The notes beneath the pieces are model-generated. The model had not been told where the DNA came from and made no database searches. It saw nothing but the letters and a program-made list of their open reading frames with translations. A stretch of 46,304 nt of DNA, from contig PLRS01000038.1 in assembly GCA_003164035.1 (NCBI GenBank), forward strand, positions 2,612 to 48,915, given 5' to 3'. The position numbers were made by a program, and so were the translations under genes. Shown one piece after another: positions 17,882 through 25,905 of this stretch (positions are counted from its first letter, which is position 1; the number at the start of each line of letters is the position of its first letter). The stretch comes from Bryobacterales bacterium. GTDB lineage: Bacteria > Acidobacteriota > Terriglobia > Bryobacterales > Bryobacteraceae.

Positions 17882-17916
17882 GGCTAACCTGAAACTCCTA
17901 TCGACGAAAAGGGGAA

Positions 17917-17928
17917 ATTATAATTATA
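17917..17928 (-). promoter_or_regulatory. Doubled -10-like boxes upstream of ppiD
   Basis: Reading leftwards, two perfect TATAAT hexamers lie head to tail (17923-17928 and 17917-17922), about 36-47 bases before the ppiD ATG at 17881, within an A/T-rich island. No convincing -35 box precedes either, so the promoter may be extended or factor-dependent. Confidence 0.4.
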
Positions 17929-18018
17929 ACAACCCCAAACCGAGGCCGCATCGCCGATCGACGCCGGGAACGCCAATTACCAAATCAATGAAGTGATCGG
18001 CGGGTCGAACGGAATTCT

Positions 18019-19449
18019 TTAGGTCTGGGAATCCTTCCGGCGACTGGCGCCCATACCGCACTCGGCATGGACGGCTTGGACGGCTTTTTCCAGGCCGTCG
18101 CGGTTGACTACCACCGCGATGGTCAGCTCATTGGATCCCTGGGCGATCGCGATTACGTTCACCCGTTCGCGCGAAATGGCGGTGAAAATCCGGCTGGCGA
18201 GTCCCGGTTTGCCTTGCATTCCCTCGCCCACGGCAGCCAGCATGCCGACATTGCGATCCACCTTGATGGGGTTGAGGTAGCCGTGAGCCAGCTCCAACGC
18301 CAACGCTTGTTCCAGGGATTGCAGGGTTGGCTCGAGTTCCGCGGCGCGCACCAGAAAGCAGAAATTGCCGCGGAAGCTGGAGCTCGACAGCAGCAGGATC
18401 TCGACATTGGCGCGGGCGATAGCATCTAGAGCGCGGGCCATCACCTGCACGCCGTTGAGCTCGATACTGGCGGGTTCGATGGTAACCAGGGCAACGTTGG
18501 TCATGGAGGCGACCGCGCGAGCCCCGGTGGCCTCGCGCAAGGAAGCAACGATCTTGGTGCCGGGCTTTTCCGGCGCGAAACTGTTCTTGCTCCAGACCGG
18601 AATGCGGCGGTCGGCCAGGGGGGCGAGCGTCTTGGGATGCAGCACCTTGGCGCCGTGGTAAGCCAGCTCGGCGGCCTCGGCGTAGGTGACTTCGGCCAGC
18701 ACCACGCCGTCGGGCACCAGCCGCGGGTCGGCGCTCATGATGCCGTCCACGTCGGTCCAGATCCAAAGCTCGGCGGCGTCAAGCGCGGCGGCCACGATGG
18801 AAGCGGAAAAATCGGACCCGCCGCGGCCCAGCGTGGTGGGCCGGCCGTCGGCGGTAGCTCCGTTGAATCCGGTGATCACGGGCAGCACGCCCCGATCGAG
18901 CAAGGGCTGGATTCGCTGCAGCGCCTTGGCGCGAGTGGCTTCCATCAGCGGCGAGGCATTGCCGAAAACGGCGTCGGTGACCACCACGTCCCAGGCGTTG
19001 ACCGCTTCGGCGGGAGTGCCTTGGGCGGAAAGATACTCGGCCACCAGCAGGGCGGACAGGCGCTCACCGGCCGCGACAGCCTCATCCACCGAGCGCGGCG
19101 GGCGTTCGTTCAACAGCGCCATGCCATTGGCGAGGCGCTCGAACTCGGCGGCCAGGGTTTCGATTTCCGCCAGCACCGGCTCGATGCGCGCGGCGGGTAG
19201 CAGTTCCCGGCAAGCCTCCTGGTGGCGGCGGCGAAGGTTGGCGAGATTGGCTTCCATGCCGGCCCGGTCGCCGGCTTCGGCGTGGCGCATGGTGCCGAGC
19301 AGCAGGTCCGTGATCCCGGACATGGCGGATACCACGATGGCCACGGGCCGGGAGCCGGCCGCTTCGGCGGCGAGGCGGGCGCTGGCGCGCATGCGTTCGG
19401 CGCTGCCCACGCTGGTGCCCCCGAATTTCATGATCAGCAAGTCGCTCAA
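18019..19449 (-). CDS. lysC: Aspartate kinase
   Basis: Phosphorylates L-aspartate at the entry of the Lys/Thr/Met pathway in the cytoplasm. The 476-residue enzyme has the N-terminal kinase motif LLIMKFGGTSVGSAERMRA (5-23), GFNGATADGRPTTLGRGGSDFSA in the middle, ELWIWTDVDGIMSADPR and the HPKTLAPLADRRIPVW segment. Two C-terminal ACT-type regulatory domains follow (about 315-465; VTIEPASIELNGVQVMARAL and VGEGMQGKPGLASRIFTAIS). Length suits a monofunctional class III-like enzyme; feedback control by lysine or threonine is expected but not readable from sequence. It starts one base after the cmk stop codon, an unusual but plausible co-transcription. Confidence 0.94.
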   Translation of the reverse strand: MSDLLIMKFGGTSVGSAERMRASARLAAEAAGSRPVAIVVSAMSGITDLLLGTMRHAEAGDRAGMEANLANLRRRHQEACRELLPAARIEPVLAEIETLAAEFERLANGMALLNERPPRSVDEAVAAGERLSALLVAEYLSAQGTPAEAVNAWDVVVTDAVFGNASPLMEATRAKALQRIQPLLDRGVLPVITGFNGATADGRPTTLGRGGSDFSASIVAAALDAAELWIWTDVDGIMSADPRLVPDGVVLAEVTYAEAAELAYHGAKVLHPKTLAPLADRRIPVWSKNSFAPEKPGTKIVASLREATGARAVASMTNVALVTIEPASIELNGVQVMARALDAIARANVEILLLSSSSFRGNFCFLVRAAELEPTLQSLEQALALELAHGYLNPIKVDRNVGMLAAVGEGMQGKPGLASRIFTAISRERVNVIAIAQGSNELTIAVVVNRDGLEKAVQAVHAECGMGASRRKDSQT

Positions 19450-19450
19450 G

Positions 19451-20143
19451 CTAGCTGAAATCCTTTCCGTTGGTGACGCGGCCGCGAACGATTTTCAGAA
19501 TCGCCTCTTCCACCTGGACGATGTCGAGGCCGGTGGAATCCAGGTACACGGCGTCGGGAGCCTGGCTCAGCGGGGCGTCGGCACGGGTACTGTCACGAGT
19601 GTCGCGTTCGTTCATCTGGGCCGCCAGATCCTCCTCGCTGATGGTGCCGCCCTGGGCGCGGACGTCGCGCAGCCGGCGGCGCACCCGCTCGCCCGGTTGG
19701 GCGTCGAGGAAGATCTTGACCTCGGCGCCCGGAAAGACCACGGTGCCGATGTCGCGACCCTCCATCACCACGCTGGTGCGTTCGCCAAGCTCGCGCTGCT
19801 TGGCCACCATGGCGCGGCGAACCCCGGGAATGACCGCGATCCGCGAGGCTCCGTTCGAAACTTCGGCCGTGCGAATGGCCTCGGTGACGTCTTCCCCGTT
19901 GAGCCGGATGCGTCCGGGCTCGAGTTCGATGCCGGCGGCGATGGCGAGCTGCTCCATGCGGTGGTGGTCGGTGGTCTCGACATTCTGCCGCACCGCCCAC
20001 AGCGCCACCGCCCGGTACATCGCGCCGGTATCTATATAAAGGAAGCCAAGCCTGTCGGCCAGCCGCCGCGCAATGGTGCTCTTGCCCGCGCCGGCCGGAC
20101 CGTCAATGGCCACTACCACGATTTTCAAATTGCCATCCGCCAA
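19451..20143 (-). CDS. cmk: Cytidylate kinase
   Basis: Phosphorylates CMP and dCMP with ATP. The 230-residue protein carries the P-loop DGPAGAGKSTIARRLA (14-29), the substrate-binding LYIDTGAMYRAVAL (35-48), the NMP-binding region with RTAEVSNGASRIAVIPGVRR, VVMEGRDIGTVVFPGAEVKIFLDA and the lid RDTRDSTRADAPL. All are typical. The longest start is a TTG at 20143; internal GTG codons just before AIDGPAG would give the more usual shorter N-terminus, so the first 8-10 residues are uncertain. It directly precedes the aspartokinase gene. Confidence 0.94.
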   Translation of the reverse strand: MADGNLKIVVVAIDGPAGAGKSTIARRLADRLGFLYIDTGAMYRAVALWAVRQNVETTDHHRMEQLAIAAGIELEPGRIRLNGEDVTEAIRTAEVSNGASRIAVIPGVRRAMVAKQRELGERTSVVMEGRDIGTVVFPGAEVKIFLDAQPGERVRRRLRDVRAQGGTISEEDLAAQMNERDTRDSTRADAPLSQAPDAVYLDSTGLDIVQVEEAILKIVRGRVTNGKDFS

Positions 20144-20295
20144 CTCAGTAGAATATCAGGCGGCGGGTCGCGGAAGCGCGACAACCCCGATATTACCTCT
20201 ACGTCGGCATCAGCGGGGCTGCGAGCGTTCAAGGAACGACGCTCCCCTCGACGACGCTTATTACGGTGCGGCAATAAGATCAACCTGTTGGGTTG

Positions 20296-20667
20296 TCATT
20301 TCGCGGGCCGCTTGCGCCTCCGCTGGGCGGCCCGGACCTGGGCCTCATTCATGCCGAAATAGTGCCCGACTTCGTGCCACACGGTATCTTCGATCATGCT
20401 GGTCAAATGCTCGGGATTGCGCGCCAGACGCTCGTGCGGGCCTTGGAAGATGGTGATGCGGTCGGGCATGGCGATGGTCTCAAAAACGCTGCGATGCGTC
20501 AACGGGCGCCCTTCGTAGAGACCTAACAGAGTGTGTCCCGGGCCCACCCGGTCAGCCGGCGGTTCCGGTTCCACCATCAGCGCCACATTGGTCATGCGTT
20601 TGCGGAAGCGCGCCGGAATGCGCCGGAAGGCGGCGTCCACCAGTTGGTCGAAGTCGGCGGGATTCAT
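20296..20667 (-). CDS. Small zincin-like metallopeptidase (DUF1025 family)
   Basis: A 123-residue minimal metallopeptidase. The zinc signature HEVGHYFGMNE is at 98-108 (His98, Glu99, His102, with Glu108 as the probable third ligand). It follows the family pattern VALMVEPEPP ... GLYEGRPLTHRS ... ITIFQGPHERLA. Length is normal for this compact family. Cytoplasmic location is likely, as no signal peptide is present; the substrate is unknown. The Lys/Arg-rich C-terminal tail (RAAQRRRKRPAK) is noticeably basic. About 150 bases without an obvious gene separate it from cmk. Confidence 0.85.
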   Translation of the reverse strand: MNPADFDQLVDAAFRRIPARFRKRMTNVALMVEPEPPADRVGPGHTLLGLYEGRPLTHRSVFETIAMPDRITIFQGPHERLARNPEHLTSMIEDTVWHEVGHYFGMNEAQVRAAQRRRKRPAK

Positions 20668-20827
20668 GCTGCTATCAGGTATACCGCAGTCGTGAAACGG
20701 CGGTGAGCATCATTAATTAAGATGCAGGCGTTCCGCAAGCGGTGCTTTTGGACTTTTCCCCACGCGTTGCGACACGGGTTGGCGCAAAGTTACAACCATC
20801 TCGCCAGCAACGGGTTACAAAGGGAGC

Positions 20828-22255
20828 ATGCAGAGGGGAAATCGTATCGTTTTGGCCAAGGCCGCGGTAATCGCCACCGCCATTCCATTTCTACTATACG
20901 GGTATTTCTATGGTCCCAATCCGGGTTATACCGGCGCGCCCAGCGACAACGGCGGGGCAACCTGCGCTACGGCCGGCTGCCATTCGGGCACGGCCAACCA
21001 GTTCACGACCGGCAGCGTGACGGTGAACTTTCCCAACGGGCTGACCTATACGCCCGGCGTGGCGCAGCAGCTTTCCGTCACCATTGCCGATTCGGTTACC
21101 ACCCAGAAATCCTGGGGATTCCAGTTGACGCCGCGCGTCGCGAGCGCGCCCGGGACCATGGCCGGAACCTTGACGGCCGCCGCCGATGGGTCCACCCAGA
21201 TCATGTACTCCGAGCCGAACCTCGAGATCTTCTGCGCGCCGGGATCCATGACCGGTCAAAACCCAGGGTGCAAAGGCCCCACCGACCCAACTGATTACTC
21301 GCTGCAGTTCGTGGAGCATAGCGATAGCGGTTACATGGCTTCGGTCGGAACCACCGGCTCGTACACGTATAGCTTCACCTGGACCCCGCCGGCAACCGAC
21401 GTTGGCAATATCACCATCTACGTGGCCGGCAATGCCGGCACGGGCCTTCGCGTCACCGCCGGGGCTCCTCCCGCCGGCGACCACATTTACTCCAACCAGT
21501 ACACTCTCACGCCGGCTGGCGTCGGCCCCACGCCCTCGATCGCTTCGGCGGGCGTGGTCAACGGGGCCAGCTTTCAGACCGGCGTCGTGCCCAACTCCTG
21601 GATCACCATTCAGGGAACCAATCTCTACTCGGGCACGGCCGACACCTGGGCGAACGCCATCGTCAACGGCAACCTGCCGACCGAGTTGGATGGCGTCACC
21701 GTCAGCGTGGGCGGCCAATTGGCGTATATCTATTACGTCAGCGGGACGCAGATCAACGCGATAGCACCGAATGTGGGCACCGGCAGCCTGTCCGTTACGG
21801 TCGCCAATTCGGCTGGCACCAGCAACGCGATGACGGCGGTTTCCGCAACCGTGCAGCCGGCTTTCTTCCTCTGGCCCGGCGGCTACGCGGTGGCGACGCA
21901 CACCGACTTCAGCTACGCGGTGAAGAACGGAACCTTCTCCGGCACGACCACCACGCCCGCCAATCCGGGGGAAACCGTCATCCTTTGGGGCACTGGTTTC
22001 GGCCCCACCACGCCACCCTTCCCGGTGGGAATCGAGGCGCCCTCCACGGCGACCTATCTCACCTCGAGTCCGGTGACGGTCACCGTCGGCGGCGTGGCTG
22101 CCAGCGTCTACGCCACGGCCCTGGCCCCCGGTTTTGCGTCGCTCTATCAGGTTGCGGTGACCGTGCCGGCATCGCTGGCCCCCGGCGATTACCCGGTGGT
22201 GGCCAGCATCGGCGGTGCCCAATCGCCCTCCACCACCTTGATCACGGTGCAGTAA
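20828..22255 (+). CDS. Secreted 'choice-of-anchor V'-like protein with CX4CH motif and Solibacter-type C-terminal domain
   Basis: A 475-residue exported protein. A hydrophobic signal or anchor segment (about 8-28) is followed by YTGAPSDNGGATCATAGCHSG (34-54), the Cys/His motif typical of choice-of-anchor V proteins. Here it is C46-x4-C51-H52, a spacing that can bind haem c in some cytochromes, so haem attachment is possible but unproven. A beta-sandwich region (about 60-230) has a likely second disulphide (Cys138, Cys149). The C-terminal half (about 238-475; VVNGASFQTGVVPNSWITIQ, VSVGGQLAYIYYVSGTQINA) is the Solibacter-type domain also found at 30229 and 34475. AAAGG lies just upstream of the ATG. 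A surface or periplasmic role is inferred. Confidence 0.75.
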   Translation: MQRGNRIVLAKAAVIATAIPFLLYGYFYGPNPGYTGAPSDNGGATCATAGCHSGTANQFTTGSVTVNFPNGLTYTPGVAQQLSVTIADSVTTQKSWGFQLTPRVASAPGTMAGTLTAAADGSTQIMYSEPNLEIFCAPGSMTGQNPGCKGPTDPTDYSLQFVEHSDSGYMASVGTTGSYTYSFTWTPPATDVGNITIYVAGNAGTGLRVTAGAPPAGDHIYSNQYTLTPAGVGPTPSIASAGVVNGASFQTGVVPNSWITIQGTNLYSGTADTWANAIVNGNLPTELDGVTVSVGGQLAYIYYVSGTQINAIAPNVGTGSLSVTVANSAGTSNAMTAVSATVQPAFFLWPGGYAVATHTDFSYAVKNGTFSGTTTTPANPGETVILWGTGFGPTTPPFPVGIEAPSTATYLTSSPVTVTVGGVAASVYATALAPGFASLYQVAVTVPASLAPGDYPVVASIGGAQSPSTTLITVQ

Positions 22256-22306
22256 GCGGGCCGCGCCAATTGTATAATGGCACCAATCCTCCGGGAGGGT
22301 GAACGG

Positions 22307-22873
22307 GTGGCAAACGTGGAAGACGATTCGACGGCAGGCGCGGCAAGAAGCTCAGCTTGCGCCACTGCTCCGGAACCGGGCGAATACAGCTTGTTCTTCG
22401 CGGCGTACGTCGCCAAGGCGCGGGCATTCGCCGACCCGGTCGCGCGGCTCGGCGATCAATTGGGCGAAGTTCATTCTCTGCTGGCCCCTCTGCCGGAGGC
22501 GGTGCAGCTTCACCGCTACGCTCCCGGTAAATGGAGCGTCAAGGAAGTGCTCGGGCACCTGATCGATGCCGAGCGCATCTTCGCCTACCGCGCGCTACGC
22601 ATCGCGCGGGCGGATGCCACGCCGTTGGCGGCTTTCGAGGAGAACGGATACGTTGCCGCGGCCGAAATCGAGCGCTGCCCCTGGCCGGAGCTGCTCGAAG
22701 AGTTCGAGCACGTGCGCCAGGCCGGCATTCTGATGCTACGCCATCTGCCGCCGGCGGCCTGGCTGCGTATCGGCACCTCGAGCGGCGCCCCACTGAGCGT
22801 GCGCGCGGTGGCATACGTGATGGTGGGCCACGTGGAGCATCACCTCGAAATTCTGCGGCAGCGGTATTTGTGA
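22307..22873 (+). CDS. DinB-fold protein
   Basis: A four-helix DinB/YfiT-like protein of 188 residues. The core reads YAPGKWSVKEVLGHLIDAERIFAYRALRIARAD, with a metal-type His in GHLIDAE, and near the C-terminus comes VAYVMVGHVEHHLEILRQRYL, giving the further His pair. This is the classical three-His arrangement of DinB_2 proteins, some of which are thiol-dependent transferases or hydrolases. The GTG at 22307 is chosen because GGGAGG sits at 22293-22298 and a TATAAT box at 22273-22278 would place the transcript start downstream of the earlier ATG at 22277. Function in this organism is unknown. Confidence 0.8.
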   Translation: MANVEDDSTAGAARSSACATAPEPGEYSLFFAAYVAKARAFADPVARLGDQLGEVHSLLAPLPEAVQLHRYAPGKWSVKEVLGHLIDAERIFAYRALRIARADATPLAAFEENGYVAAAEIERCPWPELLEEFEHVRQAGILMLRHLPPAAWLRIGTSSGAPLSVRAVAYVMVGHVEHHLEILRQRYL

Positions 22874-22883
22874 GCGGCCGGCA

Positions 22884-23176
22884 GTGAAGAAGCAGATGTT
22901 TGAAGACTGCTGGGGAGCGTACGCGAAGCCGGGGCAGTTCTTCGCGGCGAACGAAAGCCTTCGCGGCGGATTGTAATCCGCTCTACCGGCGTCCGGATCA
23001 TTCGCGAACGAACCAGCCTTTCGCAGTCGGCGTTTGCCCAATTGATCGGCGTAAGCGTGAAGGCCCTTCAAAACTGGGAGCAGGAGCGCCGCCGCCCCAC
23101 CGGCCCCGCAGCCGTGCTCCTGACCATTATCGAGCACGATCCGGCGCTGGCAGTGAAAGCCATTCATCGGGTGTAA
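22884..23176 (+). pseudogene. Frameshifted HTH (Xre/HigA-type) antitoxin-like gene
   Basis: The first codons from GTG 22884 (or ATG 22896) read KKQMFED. A missing base near 22906 then shifts the frame into LLGSVREAGAVLRGERKPSR, and the rest continues as IIRERTSLSQSAFAQLIGVS then VKALQNWEQERRRPTGPAA to the stop at 23174. The intact form would be about 97 residues, the size and pattern of the HTH antitoxins whose third helix region ends NWEQxRRxPTGPA, usually encoded beside a RelE/HigB-like toxin. No such toxin is visible upstream. No in-frame start exists after the shift, so an intact product needs recoding or a corrected sequence. The FitAB-type pair lies immediately downstream, convergent. 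Confidence 0.7.
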
Positions 23177-23184
23177 GGCGCCGT

Positions 23185-23604
23185 CTATGCGTCCCACGGA
23201 TTGATGACATCGATACCGCAAAGCTGGAAGTCGGCGGTATTCCGCGTGGCCACGGCCGCGCGCTCGGTGCGTGCAATCGCCGCGATCATGGCATCGAATT
23301 GCGATATCGGACGGTCCGCGGCGGCCCGCGCGGCCACAATTTTCGCAAACGCGCCGGCGGCATCCTCATCGAATGGCAGGATGCGGCCCTCAAACTCCGC
23401 GGCGAACATCTTCTCGACGGCCGCCAGCAACCGCACCCTGCGCTTGCCCGGCGGCAGTGTCTCGATGCCATACAGAATTTCAGCCTGGGTGATCGCCGTC
23501 GTGAACACGGACGACGGCTCCTGCGCCGCAAGCCAATTGAGAACGACCGCGGAAGCCGCAGGCTTGAGCGCTTCCGAGAGCACGTTGGTATCGAGTACGA
23601 TCAC
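23185..23604 (-). CDS. PIN-domain ribonuclease toxin, FitB/VapC type
   Basis: A 139-residue PIN-domain protein. The acidic active-site residues are all recognisable: Asp5 in MIVLDTNVLSE, Glu42 in TQAEILYGIETLP, Asp104 in SQFDAMIAAIA and Asp125 in RNTADFQLCGI, with the usual NPW ending. This pattern, with LPPGKRR after the second motif, is that of FitB-like VapC toxins, which cleave tRNA or other RNA when freed from antitoxin. The gene begins with GTG overlapping the antitoxin stop (GTGA), so the two are translationally coupled. All catalytic residues are present, so it should be active. Confidence 0.9.
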   Translation of the reverse strand: MIVLDTNVLSEALKPAASAVVLNWLAAQEPSSVFTTAITQAEILYGIETLPPGKRRVRLLAAVEKMFAAEFEGRILPFDEDAAGAFAKIVAARAAADRPISQFDAMIAAIARTERAAVATRNTADFQLCGIDVINPWDA

Positions 23605-23849
23605 TTGGCGAGCTTCGGCGGACGCCGGACAGCTTCACGCGCCGGGAGCGCGAGTTCCACGCCGCCCAGAGGCTCCACGTACCGGCGGATCGATTCCGCC
23701 AGGTTGAGCCGGGGAAGACGTTTTGCGTTCAGCCCGGCCTTCAGGATTTCACGCGCCTCCTCTTCCATGGACCTGCCATGCGAAGCCGCCCGGAGACGCA
23801 GCCTCGCCTTAACCGCGTCATCCAGACGCCGTATCGTGATGCTCGCCAT
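23601..23849 (-). CDS. FitA-like ribbon-helix-helix antitoxin
   Basis: An 82-residue protein. Residues 1-42 form a ribbon-helix-helix DNA-binding domain (ASITIRRLDDAVKARLRLRA, then HGRSMEEEAREIL), the stereotyped N-terminus of FitA-type antitoxins. The C-terminal half would wrap the PIN toxin. A perfect 16-bp palindrome lies four bases before the ATG (23853-23868), the expected operator for autoregulation. No Shine-Dalgarno is seen; TATCAT within the palindrome lies six bases before the ATG, which would suit a leaderless transcript. Confidence 0.87.
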   Translation of the reverse strand: MASITIRRLDDAVKARLRLRAASHGRSMEEEAREILKAGLNAKRLPRLNLAESIRRYVEPLGGVELALPAREAVRRPPKLAK

Positions 23850-23852
23850 ACA

Positions 23853-23868
23853 GCAATGATATCATTGC
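23853..23868. promoter_or_regulatory. Putative FitA operator palindrome
   Basis: Perfect 16-bp palindrome GCAATGATATCATTGC immediately upstream of the antitoxin gene. Ribbon-helix-helix antitoxins usually bind such inverted repeats overlapping their promoter, so this is very likely the autoregulatory site. Its centre contains -10-like hexamers. Confidence 0.65.
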
Positions 23869-23951
23869 CATCACCAGCCGGCCGGCGACAACCCGGAGCT
23901 GAGGCCTGAACGCTGACGCCCCACCTCCAATGATAGACAATATAAGAGGTT

Positions 23952-25280
23952 GTGCCTTCAGGTCGATCTCCCACCATCGGATTGCTCGCCGGACTGGCGG
24001 TCACGCTTTCGGCGGTCGCGGTCTATACGGCCTACACCGCCGTCCAGATGCGCGGGCTCCGCCAGTTGCAGGCCGAGACTATCGACCGCAATCGCGCCGA
24101 TTCCATGCTGCTGTTGCGCATTCAGAACGATCTGAACCTGGTCAACGTGGCCCTGCGCGACATGTTGGACGGCGGCGAGGACTACCCGCTCACCGCCTGG
24201 CAGTCTCAGTTCAAGCGGCTTCGCGTCGACCTGGAAGACGCCGTCACCCGCGAGGCTCAGTTCCGGCCCGCCCTCGGTCCGGAAGGGCCGCGCCAATACC
24301 TTTCCGCCTCCACGGCCCAGTTCTGGGACGCGCTCGACCGCATCTTCACCCTTGCCCAGACCGATGAGGCCGAAGCGCGCACCCGCATCCGAATCTCGCT
24401 CGAAGCGCGCCAGGCGGCCTTGACCACGGCGGTCGCGCGCCTGCTGGTCGAGAACAACGACAACGAAAAACAAGCCGCCGCCCAGACCCGCCAGATCTAC
24501 GCCCGCGCAGAGCGCAATGTCTACCTGTTCCTGGCGGCCATCCTGGTCGTCTTGCTGGCCAACGGGCTCTACCTGGTGCAGTACAATCGCCGCATGTTCG
24601 ATCAGGTCGCCGCGCTGTCCGACCGGCGCAGCGAACTCGCCCAGCAACTGATCTCCATGCAGGAGAGTACCTTCCGTTACATCTCGCGCGAGCTGCACGA
24701 CGAGTTCGGCCAGATTTTGACTGCCATCGGCGCCATGCTGCAGCGGGCCGGCCGTCGCGCTCAAGCCGTGGACGCGCCCCTGCGCACGGACCTCAAGGAG
24801 GTACAGGAGATCGTCCAATCCACCCTCGACAAGGTCCGCACGCTTTCGCAGGCGCTGCATCCTGCCGTGATCGAGGAGGCCGGCTTGGAAACGGCCCTGC
24901 GGCAGCACTTGCCCGTGTTTGAAAAGCAGACCGGCATCCATATCGACTACGAGTCCTCGGGCAGCGGTCCGGTGCCGGATCAAACCGTGGCCATACACAT
25001 GTACCGCGTGCTGCAGGAAGCGCTGAACAACGTGGCGCGCCATTCCAAATCGTCCCGCGCCGCCGTGCGCTTGCGCTATTCCTCGGATTGCGTTGTGCTC
25101 GAAGTGGAAGATGGCGGCGTGGGCTTCGACAGCGCCACCCGCACTCGCGGAATGGGCCTGGTTTCCATGCGCGAACGGGCGGAGCTGGTACACGGCCGGC
25201 TGGATCTCATCAACGCCAATGGCGGCGGCCTGCTGGTGCGCTTGACGGTTCCCCTGGCTCTCACGGAGACTCATGCCTGA
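23952..25280 (+). CDS. NarX/DesK-type sensor histidine kinase
   Basis: A 442-residue membrane kinase. Two transmembrane helices (about 8-28 and 189-208) enclose a helical periplasmic sensor of about 160 residues rich in Asp/Glu/Arg. The HisKA_3 motif STFRYISRELHDEFGQILTA follows, with phospho-acceptor His249, then the N box QEALNNVARHS and the G boxes VEDGGVGFD and RGMGLVSMRERAE of the ATPase domain. The signal is unknown. The start at GTG 23952 is uncertain: no well-spaced ribosome site exists, and a TATAAG box ends five bases before it, which may mean a leaderless transcript. It overlaps the response regulator gene by eight bases. Confidence 0.88.
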   Translation: MPSGRSPTIGLLAGLAVTLSAVAVYTAYTAVQMRGLRQLQAETIDRNRADSMLLLRIQNDLNLVNVALRDMLDGGEDYPLTAWQSQFKRLRVDLEDAVTREAQFRPALGPEGPRQYLSASTAQFWDALDRIFTLAQTDEAEARTRIRISLEARQAALTTAVARLLVENNDNEKQAAAQTRQIYARAERNVYLFLAAILVVLLANGLYLVQYNRRMFDQVAALSDRRSELAQQLISMQESTFRYISRELHDEFGQILTAIGAMLQRAGRRAQAVDAPLRTDLKEVQEIVQSTLDKVRTLSQALHPAVIEEAGLETALRQHLPVFEKQTGIHIDYESSGSGPVPDQTVAIHMYRVLQEALNNVARHSKSSRAAVRLRYSSDCVVLEVEDGGVGFDSATRTRGMGLVSMRERAELVHGRLDLINANGGGLLVRLTVPLALTETHA

Positions 25281-25905
25281 CGAAAAAATCACGGTCCTGC
25301 TGGTCGACGACCATCACCTGGTGCGCCGCGGCTTCCGGCGCATGCTGGAGGACGAGGACGATATCGAGGTGGCCGGCGAGGCCAGCGACGGGCAGGAGGC
25401 CATCGACAAGGCCCGCGAGCTGGCCCCCGCGGTGATCGTGATGGATTTCGCCTTGCCGGGGATGAACGGCGCCGCGGCCGCCCGGCAGATTCTGAAAACC
25501 GCGCCGCAAACCGGCATCCTCATGCTCAGCATGCACTCCGAGCCGAACTACGTGCGCACCTGTCTCGACTCCGGCGCTCGCGGCTACCTGCTGAAGAACG
25601 CCATCGATCTGGAACTGACCGACGCCATTCGCAAGATCGCCGCCGGCCAGCAGGTCCTGGATCCGCGCCTCGAACCCGTATCCGGACCGGCTGGCGAGGA
25701 GGCGCCGGAACTCACCCCGCGCGAGCTCGAAGTGCTGCAACTCATCGTCAATGGAAAATCCAATCGCGAGATCGCCCAGGTGCTTGGCCTCAGCGCCAAC
25801 ACCATCGCGGTGCATCGCGCCAACCTCATGCAGACGCTCGACATTCACAACACGGCGGACCTGGTGGTCTACGCCATTCGCAATGGTCTGGCGAGCCTCA
25901 CGTGA
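25273..25905 (+). CDS. NarL/FixJ-type response regulator
   Basis: A 210-residue two-domain regulator. The receiver domain (1-120) has VDDHHLVRRG with the acidic pocket, the phosphorylation site Asp58 in VIVMDFALPG, and the conserved Lys at about 107 in YLLKNA. The LuxR/GerE HTH domain (about 145-208) reads LTPRELEVLQLIVNGKSNREIA then LGLSANTIAVHRANLM. It is surely phosphorylated by the kinase encoded just upstream, whose gene it overlaps by eight bases. Its stop overlaps the GTG start of the next gene, so the targets may include its own operon. Confidence 0.93.
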   Translation: MPDEKITVLLVDDHHLVRRGFRRMLEDEDDIEVAGEASDGQEAIDKARELAPAVIVMDFALPGMNGAAAARQILKTAPQTGILMLSMHSEPNYVRTCLDSGARGYLLKNAIDLELTDAIRKIAAGQQVLDPRLEPVSGPAGEEAPELTPRELEVLQLIVNGKSNREIAQVLGLSANTIAVHRANLMQTLDIHNTADLVVYAIRNGLASLT

